A stretch of 5,143 nt of DNA from Synergistaceae bacterium (GTDB taxonomy: Bacteria > Synergistota > Synergistia > Synergistales > Aminobacteriaceae): the NCBI GenBank assembly GCA_009776565.1, contig WRNQ01000070.1, positions 2,468-7,610 on the forward strand, written 5' to 3'. The position numbers were made by a program, and so were the translations under genes. Shown here piece after piece: positions 1 through 4,706 of the stretch (position 1 is its first letter; each line of letters begins with the position of its first letter). The notes beneath the pieces were generated by a model. The model saw only the letters and a program-made list of their open reading frames with translations, ran no database searches and was not told the origin of the DNA.

Positions 1-458
1 GCCCATGTATCATAAAACGACCATTTTTCGCCCATGAACTCTCCCTTATAGAGAGAAACAGCGTCATTGTATAACGAAATGCGCTTTTCTTCGCTATTTT
101 CAGGATTATCAGCTTCGTTTAATAATTTGCCGAACTCCACAAAGTCCAAATAGCACTCGACATTTGGGTTCCAGAAATAGCATCTGTTCGTGAACAAAAT
201 GTAATCTTCACTGCTTCCAAGGGACAAAAACGCCCTTCGCAGCCTATAAATGACGTCCCTGACTTTTTTGCCAGGATCGTACGCTTCGATGTCCGACCAT
301 ACTGCTTCAATGAGCTTATCTAGCGCTACAGGCGTGGGGTAACAAGCTAGTATGTACTTCAACAGCTTCCACATTTTCGTGTTTCTGCCAAGAAGCAAAG
401 ACGGCGTCTTGCCCTCGTACGATATGTGTAAACCTCCAAATGTACAGATACGTAACAT
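1..458 (-). CDS. AfsR/SARP-like transcriptional regulator with BTAD domain (N-terminal part, cut by left window edge)
   Basis: An open frame of 152 codons starts at the ATG at 458-456 and stays open to the left edge, so the C-terminus is missing. Residues 2-96 read like the OmpR-type winged helix of AfsR/SARP regulators: an opening LRICTFGGLHI strand, a helix around KMWKLLKYILA, then LDKLIEAVW, and the recognition-helix signature VRDVIYRLRRAF at 66-77, followed by an ILFTNRCYFW wing. From about residue 103 the start of a BTAD helical domain is visible (YLDFVEFGKLL, then LYKGEF), as in the family. Such proteins bind DNA in the cytoplasm and activate or autoregulate target operons; the target here is unknown. 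The start is well bounded: an in-frame TAG lies six codons upstream and overlaps an AGGAGA ribosome binding site at 475-470, 11 bases before the ATG. The gene is transcribed away from trpS. The missing part could be further BTAD/TPR-like repeats or an ATPase domain; that cannot be seen. Confidence 0.82.
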   Translation of the reverse strand, partial: MLRICTFGGLHISYEGKTPSLLLGRNTKMWKLLKYILACYPTPVALDKLIEAVWSDIEAYDPGKKVRDVIYRLRRAFLSLGSSEDYILFTNRCYFWNPNVECYLDFVEFGKLLNEADNPENSEEKRISLYNDAVSLYKGEFMGEKWSFYDTW

Positions 459-495
459 ACTATTCGGCTTCTCCTATCTATCTCTTTAACATCGG

Positions 496-509
496 CTTGC
501 GTTAGCAAG
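496..509 (-). promoter_or_regulatory. Small stem-loop in the leader of the BTAD regulator
   Basis: CTTGC at 496-500 and GCAAG at 505-509 form a perfect 5-bp stem with a 4-base loop, about 40 bases upstream of the regulator's ATG. Read on the minus strand it would lie in the 5' leader of that gene. No T-run follows, so it does not look like a terminator. It could be a leader hairpin, a protein-binding dyad or chance. Confidence 0.3.
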
Positions 510-518
510 AACCTGTCG

Positions 519-547
519 CCTATAAGTTTTATCAGGTCGTACTACAA
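519..547 (-). promoter_or_regulatory. Weak candidate promoter for the BTAD regulator
   Basis: On the minus strand TTGTAG (547-542) is followed after 17 bases by TATAGG (524-519), about 60 bases before the regulator's start codon. Spacing and position are right, but the hexamers match the sigma-70 consensus only at 3 and 4 of 6 bases. An ACCTG/CAGGT inverted pair (511-515 and 533-537) brackets the putative -10. This is a suggestion by eye only. Confidence 0.2.
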
Positions 548-556
548 GGGGAAAAA

Positions 557-572
557 AGTAAAGGGCTTTACT
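557..572. promoter_or_regulatory. Perfect operator-like dyad AGTAAAGGGCTTTACT
   Basis: Two 7-base arms, AGTAAAG and CTTTACT, are exact inverted repeats separated by only two bases. This spacing suits a dimeric DNA-binding protein better than an RNA hairpin. A second dyad, AAAGT-TAG-ACTTT at 577-589, follows five bases later and reuses the AAAG/CTTT core. The right arm could overlap a weak plus-strand -35 (TTTACT, 567-572), with TATAAA at 590-595 after a 17-base spacer. The site lies about 100 bases upstream of the BTAD regulator start and 280 upstream of trpS. Binding by that regulator is a guess. Confidence 0.4.
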
Positions 573-710
573 CAACAAAGTTAGACTTTTATAAATTAAG
601 TCCTGTACTAATTAGATGAGTAGGTGAGTAAGTAATAAAAGTTTAACATGAATTTAAATATTCGACAATAAAATAATGTAACCTGGCGAAAAAGTGAGGG
701 GGCGCTCGTA

Positions 711-753
711 AACTCCGGGAGCGCGGGCGCCCCTCGCCCGCATTCCCGGGGTT
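711..753. repeat. Long GC-rich imperfect palindrome (REP-like or structured RNA element)
   Basis: Positions 711-720 pair with 744-753 over ten bases (one G-U wobble). A G-U wobble and a single C/A mismatch follow, then 723-728 pairs with 736-741 over six bases, leaving a 7-base loop at 729-735. That is 17 of 18 possible pairs. The element stands out as a GC island in AT-rich surroundings. No T-run follows on the plus strand, so it is not a standard terminator ahead of trpS. Alternative pairings exist: 702-707 with 719-724, and 696-705 with 727-735 (one bulged G). These exclude the main fold. It resembles the REP-type palindromes scattered between genes in many bacteria, but copy number cannot be seen from one window. 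Confidence 0.6.
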
Positions 754-808
754 ATCAAATTACAAAGTTAAGTAATAATCATTTCAATTTCATTTCGTGA
801 AAATACTG

Positions 809-814
809 TAAAAT
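809..814 (+). promoter_or_regulatory. Candidate -10 element for the trpS operon
   Basis: TAAAAT matches the sigma-70 -10 consensus at 5 of 6 bases and would start transcription near position 821, giving a leader of about 34 bases with the trpS ribosome binding site well placed. No good -35 hexamer lies 16-18 bases upstream; the region there is simply T-rich. In AT-rich DNA such a match is easily fortuitous. Confidence 0.25.
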
Positions 815-854
815 AATACCATAGTTTATTATTAATGTTACGGAGGCGTAAAAT

Positions 855-1850
855 ATGGAAAGAGTTTTAAGCGGAATGAGGCCAACAGGAAAACTTCACC
901 TTGGACACCTGGCAGGCGCACTTACCAACTGGGTCAAACTTCAGGAGGATAATGACTGTTACTATTCTATAGTTGACTGGCACGCTATGATGTCCGACTA
1001 TGAGAATTCAAGCTCGATAAAGCAAAACTGTTTGGAAGTATTATTGGACTGGCTGGCTTCCGGGCTTGATCCGGAAAAATCATGCATGTTCATTCAGTCT
1101 CATGTACATGAACATGCGGAACTTGCGCTTGCGCTCGGCATGATTACCCCGCTTGGGTGGCTTTTCCGCAACCCGACGTATAAAGAACAGCTCCATAATA
1201 TAGAAAATCGTGACATTAAAAATTATGCTTTCCTTGGATATCCTGTTCTACAGGCGGCGGATATTCTTATTTATAAAGCAACCACAGTCCCTGTGGGTGA
1301 GGACCAGGGCGCCCATCTGGAGTTAAGCAGAGAGACAGCGCGAAGGTTCAATCATTTCTATGGGGAAAACATACTTCCCGAACCTAAAATGCTGCTTACT
1401 CCAACCCCTAAAGTGCCCGGCACGGATGGACGCAAGATGAGCAAATCTTATAATAACTCACTCTTAATATCTGAGGAGCCCGAAAGCATGTGGGAGAAAT
1501 TGAAAACAATGATTACCGACCCTGCGAGAATCAAGCGCAGCGACCCCGGAGAGCCTGAAAAATGCCCTGTCTGGGATATTCAAAAGGTATTTAATAATGA
1601 TGAGCAGGAATTACTTGAAATTGCCGCAGGATGCCGTTCTGCCGGAATAGGATGCATTGATTGTAAGAAGAAACTTAATAGTCATATAGAACGCGTTATG
1701 TCGCCTATACTTGAAAGGCGTAAAAAATACGAAAAATCACCCGCGTTGCTTTCGGATATCCTTAACGATGGAGCAAAACGCGCCAGAAAAGTGGCGCAGG
1801 AAACGATGTCTGAAGTTCGTGAAGCTATGGGATTATTGATAGAGTCATAA
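855..1850 (+). CDS. trpS: Tryptophanyl-tRNA synthetase with probable [4Fe-4S] cluster site
   Basis: This 331-residue cytoplasmic class I synthetase activates tryptophan with ATP and loads it onto tRNA-Trp; the length is normal for the family. The HIGH-type motif is in PTGKLHLGH at residues 10-18 and the KMSKS loop at 194-198. The central tryptophan-pocket signature YPVLQAADILIY (129-140) is followed by VPVGEDQ (145-151). D136 fits the conserved aspartate that recognises the indole nitrogen. The segment around 104-112 (WLFRNPTYKEQ) replaces the RMTQFKDK-type motif of the common bacterial form. Cysteines 237, 260, 267 and 270 give a C-x22-C-x6-C-x2-C pattern, the spacing I recall for the iron-sulfur cluster of Thermotoga maritima TrpRS. 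The ATG at 855 has GGAGG at 842-846, 8 bases upstream. It is the first gene of the plus-strand operon, and its TAA overlaps the scpA ATG by one base. Enzyme identity is near certain; the cluster is inferred. Confidence 0.97.
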   Translation: MERVLSGMRPTGKLHLGHLAGALTNWVKLQEDNDCYYSIVDWHAMMSDYENSSSIKQNCLEVLLDWLASGLDPEKSCMFIQSHVHEHAELALALGMITPLGWLFRNPTYKEQLHNIENRDIKNYAFLGYPVLQAADILIYKATTVPVGEDQGAHLELSRETARRFNHFYGENILPEPKMLLTPTPKVPGTDGRKMSKSYNNSLLISEEPESMWEKLKTMITDPARIKRSDPGEPEKCPVWDIQKVFNNDEQELLEIAAGCRSAGIGCIDCKKKLNSHIERVMSPILERRKKYEKSPALLSDILNDGAKRARKVAQETMSEVREAMGLLIES

Positions 1851-2653
1851 TGAACGGCATTGAAGTTTCCATTGATGGTTTCACCGGTCCTTTGGACCTT
1901 TTATGCTATCTTGTCGAGAGCAGGAAGTTTCAGGCTTCTAAAATAAAGGTCGCTCAACTTGTCCGGATTTATGGCGCGTATCTTTCTAAAACGCAAAATG
2001 CGTCAACTGAGGTTATCTCTGAATTTTTTTTCATGGCGGCAAGCTTGCTTTTGCAAAAAGTGCTGTCCTTGCTACCTTCTGGCAAAGAATTCGACGCGAT
2101 TGGAGCGTCGGATGAATCGTACGATGGTGTTATATCCGAGGAAGAACTTCTCGCGCGGATGTCGCGTTTTAGCCCTTACCGCGGAGCTACAACACGGCTC
2201 TTAGAGTACAAAGACAAGCAAGGCAGAAGGTTTAAAAGGATATCTTTGCAGGCTGCCGACGCTTTGGACGAAAACAGAACTCCGGTATATGCGCTTGGAG
2301 ATTTATATAGTTTAAGTAAAATATGGTGGAACCTTTATCTGGAGGCAAAAAGCGCAAAAAATGAATCGGGTAACGAATTTTTGGATGAAGATGAATATTG
2401 GGATGGCGTTCCGGGGGCTCTTCCTGAAGAAGCGCGTATACAAACGCGTATTGATGAGATAACCGAAAGACTCAGGGCAACTCCTACGTTGTTACTGAGC
2501 AGCCTTATTTCTGTTCATTCTGTTTCATCCGTGGTTGTAACGCTTTTAGCTCTTTTGGAGATGTGCCGGATGGAAAAAATATCCGTATTTCAGGAGGAAC
2601 TCTTTGGTGAAATCAGGATTGACGCTGCTTTCGGCGACTGCGTCACGTATTGA
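1850..2653 (+). CDS. scpA: Segregation and condensation protein A (kleisin subunit of SMC-ScpAB)
   Basis: ScpA is the kleisin that bridges the SMC head domains and binds ScpB in the bacterial condensin complex on the chromosome. The 267-residue product is about family length. The N-terminal SMC-neck-binding region carries the hallmark FTGPLDLLCYLVE (11-23), followed by a helical segment with EFFFMAASLLLQKVLSLLP (58-76). The middle (about 80-205) is acidic and poorly conserved, as expected for the ScpB-binding linker. The C-terminal winged helix, which contacts the SMC cap, ends with VVTLLALLEMCRMEKIS and QEELFGEIRI (about 229-257). The start ATG shares its A with the trpS stop codon (TAATG), so translation is probably coupled to trpS; I see no strong separate ribosome binding site. 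The last 47 bases also encode the start of scpB. A run of eight T at 2024-2031 lies in the EFFF codons; the frame is intact across it. Confidence 0.93.
   Translation: MNGIEVSIDGFTGPLDLLCYLVESRKFQASKIKVAQLVRIYGAYLSKTQNASTEVISEFFFMAASLLLQKVLSLLPSGKEFDAIGASDESYDGVISEEELLARMSRFSPYRGATTRLLEYKDKQGRRFKRISLQAADALDENRTPVYALGDLYSLSKIWWNLYLEAKSAKNESGNEFLDEDEYWDGVPGALPEEARIQTRIDEITERLRATPTLLLSSLISVHSVSSVVVTLLALLEMCRMEKISVFQEELFGEIRIDAAFGDCVTY
2592..2597 (+). promoter_or_regulatory. scpB ribosome binding site inside scpA
   Basis: AGGAGG lies within the scpA codons for the conserved QEE of its terminal QEELFG motif. It ends 6 bases before a TTG (2604) and 9 bases before a GTG (2607). It decides that scpB starts inside scpA rather than at any downstream codon. 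Confidence 0.75.
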
Positions 2654-3179
2654 AGCAATTTTATTCGTAGCCGGAACGAATGTACCTGAAAGGGAGCTTT
2701 CAGAAACCCTTGCAGTCCCCATGCGCGAAGTATCCGCTGCTCTTTTGGAGCTGCAGGAACACCTTGTGAAACATGCACACGGGATTGAGCTGCAAAGCAT
2801 TGCAGGAGGATGGCAGTTAGTTACTCATCCGCATTATGCGGAAATTATCAGCTTGTTCCGCGATGTTTCAGAGCGTCAGAGGGTAAAACTCAGCAAGGCT
2901 TCCGTTGAAACTCTTGCGATAATAGCTTACAACCAACCGGTTACCAGAAGCGAAGTAGAAGAGATAAGAAGCGTCAGAAGCGAAAGTGTTATAGATACAT
3001 TACTTTCGCATGGGCTTATCAGGATTGCGGGCAGAAAAAAAGGCGTCGGCTCACCGCTTCTTTATAGAACTACGGATAGATTTCTTGAGGTTTTTGGACT
3101 GGGAGCTATATCGGAACTCCCTTCGCTTGAAGAGATAAATATTGCCGGTGAAAACAAAAATGCCAACAATCAGACTTAA
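2607..3179 (+). CDS. scpB: Segregation and condensation protein B
   Basis: ScpB forms a dimer that binds the central part of ScpA and regulates the SMC ATPase cycle in chromosome segregation. The 190-residue protein has two winged-helix domains. The first spans about residues 10-85 (RIEAILFVAG, then ELQEHLVKHAHGIELQSIAGGWQLVT). The second carries the family signature KASVETLAIIAYNQPVTRSE (97-116) with VIDTLLSHGLIRIAGRKKG (128-146) and ends in LYRTTDRFLEVFGL (152-165) and an ELPSLEEI tail. The start is GTG at 2607, 9 bases after AGGAGG; TTG at 2604 (6-base spacing, one residue longer) is equally possible. The 47-base overlap with scpA implies coupled synthesis of the two partners. The 3' end overlaps the start of the rluB homologue by about 20 bases. 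Assignment is firm from both motif content and position after scpA. Confidence 0.95.
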   Translation: MKSGLTLLSATASRIEAILFVAGTNVPERELSETLAVPMREVSAALLELQEHLVKHAHGIELQSIAGGWQLVTHPHYAEIISLFRDVSERQRVKLSKASVETLAIIAYNQPVTRSEVEEIRSVRSESVIDTLLSHGLIRIAGRKKGVGSPLLYRTTDRFLEVFGLGAISELPSLEEINIAGENKNANNQT

Positions 3180-3924
3180 TCGTTATCTTGCAATGTGCGG
3201 GATTGCGTCCCGGCGCAAGGCTGAGGAGATATTAGAGCAAGGCAGAGTGAGGGTGAACGGGAAAATTGTATTGCTCCCGTCACTGCAAATTGAGTTGGGA
3301 GTAACCAAAGTCACTTTTGACGATAAGTTGATGCTGCCTGAACGTTATTTATATTTAGTTATGAATAAACCAACAGGTTACGTTTGTGCGGTCTCGGATA
3401 AATATGACAACGTTATAACAGAACTTTTGCCGAAAAAATATATGGGTAAGCGCATTTTCCCTGTCGGACGACTTGACCGCGATACTGAAGGTATAATTAT
3501 TTTAACAAACGACGGTGATTTTGCTCAGAGTATATCTCACCCTTCATTCGGAATAAATAAGGAGTATGAGGTCATGCTTGATAATCCAATTACGGATAAA
3601 GCGCTTTCAAGATGGCGTCAGGGGTATTCTTTAAGAGATTCACCGCACTGGAGCAGCGATAGTTACCCGGAAGGTCATATAGTCAAACCAATGGAATTGG
3701 ACAGGCTTGATAAATCTGACGGCAAAAACTGGGTGCGGGTGGTCGTCGGAGAAGGTTTAAAACGAGAGATAAGAGAAATGGTAAGATTGACCGGCTACAA
3801 TACAGAATACCTTATAAGAACTAAAATAGGTGAATTAAGGCTTGCCGGACTTGCCCCCGGGAGTTGTACAGAAATTGAAAAAGAAGAACTCGTCAGGAGA
3901 ATTAACGAAGGCGGAATAGTGTAA
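3160..3924 (+). CDS. rluB: RluB/RsuA-family rRNA pseudouridine synthase
   Basis: This enzyme isomerises a specific uridine in ribosomal RNA to pseudouridine. An N-terminal S4 RNA-binding domain (about 5-50) is shown by RLNRYLAMCGIASRRKAEEI and RVRVNGKIV. The catalytic domain follows: LVMNKPTGYVCAV (66-78), then PVGRLDRDTEGIIILTND (101-118), where D106 is the expected catalytic aspartate, and HPSFGINKEYEV. The C-terminal part has VVVGEGLKREIREMVRLTG and IRTKIGELRLAGLAPG, as in the family. I chose ATG 3160 (254 residues) because the S4 domain begins directly after it, with a weak GGTGA at 3147-3151. The same frame runs back to GTG 3148 and TTG 3142, neither with a good ribosome binding site. 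RluB (23S rRNA) is favoured over RsuA, RluE or RluF by the scpAB neighbourhood, but substrate choice is not proven by sequence alone. Confidence 0.88.
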   Translation: MPTIRLNRYLAMCGIASRRKAEEILEQGRVRVNGKIVLLPSLQIELGVTKVTFDDKLMLPERYLYLVMNKPTGYVCAVSDKYDNVITELLPKKYMGKRIFPVGRLDRDTEGIIILTNDGDFAQSISHPSFGINKEYEVMLDNPITDKALSRWRQGYSLRDSPHWSSDSYPEGHIVKPMELDRLDKSDGKNWVRVVVGEGLKREIREMVRLTGYNTEYLIRTKIGELRLAGLAPGSCTEIEKEELVRRINEGGIV

Positions 3925-3927
3925 AAG

Positions 3928-3960
3928 CAATGTACAATGTACAATGCACAATGCACAATG
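3928..3960. repeat. Heptanucleotide tandem repeat CAATGYA, about 4.7 copies
   Basis: Four complete 7-base units (3928-3934, 3935-3941, 3942-3948, 3949-3955) and a partial fifth (3956-3960) follow one another without gaps. The first two are CAATGTA, the next two CAATGCA. The array begins three bases after the rluB stop and lies in the 105-base rluB-cmk gap. It supplies several false ATG codons. It resembles the short heptameric tandem repeats known between genes in some cyanobacteria and other bacteria; relation to those is inference. Confidence 0.85.
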
Positions 3961-4016
3961 AAAGACAAAAGATACAATATAAAAGACGACAATGTTGACA
4001 AATGTAATTTGAGTAA

Positions 4017-4021
4017 GGAGG
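4017..4021 (+). promoter_or_regulatory. cmk ribosome binding site fixing its start
   Basis: GGAGG ends 8 bases before ATG 4030, ideal spacing. It rules out the in-frame ATG at 3937, which lies inside the heptamer repeat with no ribosome binding site and would add 31 residues unlike any part of the kinase family. Confidence 0.85.
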
Positions 4022-4029
4022 TTTCATTT

Positions 4030-4686
4030 ATGATAATTGCAATAGATGGACCGGCTGGCGCGGGTAAGAGCTCAATATCCAAAAAAGTGGCGTCAAAACT
4101 AGGGTTGAATTACCTTGATACAGGAGCGCTGTATCGTGCGCTTGCTTACGCTCTTGATGTAAATGGAACTCCTCCCGCCCAGGGAGATAGATTAAATGAA
4201 GAGCTGAAGAAATTGGACGTTCAACTTGTGGACGGTATGGTCATTGTCAATGGAACGGATGTTTCAAAAGAAATACGTACTCCTCATGTGGACAAGATTG
4301 TTTCTCCTTATTCCGCTTTATCTCAATTAAGGGAGCGTCTTTTAGATTTACAGCGCCGTCAGGCTTTTTTGGGCAAAGGAATTGTCGCGGAAGGGCGGGA
4401 TATTGGCAGTGTTGTTTTTCCCGAAGCTGATATTAAAATTTTCCTTACAGCCAGCCCGGAAGAACGCGCGATGCGTCGCTACAAGGAACGTTTGGCCAGG
4501 GGCGAATCTGCCATATATGAAGAAGTATTACAAATCGTGAAAGAACGCGACAGAATAGATTCCACGCGTGAAGCTGCGCCGCTTGTGAAACCAGAAGGAG
4601 CGTACCTGATTGATTCATCTTTTATGAGCGAACAGCAGGTCGTTGACGAGATAATAGGCATAGCGGCTAAAAATAGCGTGCTCTGA
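4030..4686 (+). CDS. cmk: Cytidylate kinase (CMP/dCMP kinase)
   Basis: Cmk transfers phosphate from ATP to CMP or dCMP, recycling CMP released by RNA turnover and lipid synthesis and supplying CDP for DNA and CDP-diacylglycerol formation. The 218-residue protein has normal length. The Walker A loop is GPAGAGKSS (7-15), followed by the family motif YLDTGALYRALAYA (28-41). The nucleotide-binding GRDIGSVVFPEADIKIFL segment lies at about 122-139. An arginine-rich lid follows (RAMRRYKERLARGE), and then DRIDSTREAAPLVKPEGAYL carries the DS-R substrate-binding pattern. The start at 4030 places the phosphate-binding loop at the usual distance from the N-terminus. A 105-base gap with a tandem repeat separates it from rluB, so it may have extra transcription input, but I could not find a convincing promoter there. 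plsC follows after 20 bases, a pairing common in Clostridia and related lineages. Confidence 0.96.
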   Translation: MIIAIDGPAGAGKSSISKKVASKLGLNYLDTGALYRALAYALDVNGTPPAQGDRLNEELKKLDVQLVDGMVIVNGTDVSKEIRTPHVDKIVSPYSALSQLRERLLDLQRRQAFLGKGIVAEGRDIGSVVFPEADIKIFLTASPEERAMRRYKERLARGESAIYEEVLQIVKERDRIDSTREAAPLVKPEGAYLIDSSFMSEQQVVDEIIGIAAKNSVL

Positions 4687-4706
4687 TTTGGAAGGATAGG
4701 GAAAAA

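Larger units (their letters stand above)
459..854. other. Divergent intergenic spacer between the BTAD regulator and trpS
   Basis: This 396-base stretch has no credible gene in any frame. The longest candidates I found are under 30 codons and lack ribosome binding sites. It is mostly AT-rich, with one sharply GC-rich island at about 696-751. It must carry the promoters for both divergent genes. It also contains a perfect 16-base dyad (557-572), a small dyad (577-589), a 5-bp stem with 4-base loop (496-509), and a long imperfect palindrome (711-753). No tRNA, and no T-box specifier or antiterminator sequence of the kind found before some trpS genes, is recognisable. The trpS ribosome binding site GGAGG is at its right end (842-846). 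Confidence 0.85.

Noticed and set aside
119..310. Short minus-strand frame of 63 codons near the left edge
   Set aside because: It lies out of frame inside the BTAD regulator, whose own frame is open for 152 codons with clear family motifs and a bounded start.
657..743. Minus-strand 29-codon frame through the GC-rich island
   Set aside because: It starts inside the palindrome, has no ribosome binding site, and its composition merely reflects the GC-rich repeat.
711..753. Rho-independent terminator on the plus strand
   Set aside because: The stem is strong, but the bases after it (ATCAAATTAC) contain no T-run, and no plus-strand gene lies upstream to need it.
459..854. T-box or trp attenuator controlling trpS
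   Set aside because: I found no T-box antiterminator sequence, no Trp-codon-rich leader peptide, and no plus-strand hairpin followed by a T-run.
3995..4000. Perfect TTGACA as a -35 element for cmk
   Set aside because: A -10 at 17 bases would fall in the cmk ribosome binding site (4018-4023) and does not resemble TATAAT; a transcript from it would lack the GGAGG.
3937..4029. N-terminal extension of cmk from an upstream in-frame ATG
   Set aside because: The ATG is part of the heptamer repeat, has no ribosome binding site, and the added residues are just translated repeat and spacer. ATG 4030 has an ideal GGAGG.
3795..4082. Minus-strand frame of 95 codons across the rluB-cmk junction
   Set aside because: It is antisense to the rluB 3' end and cmk 5' end, and its middle is just the translated heptamer repeat (IVHCALYIVHC).
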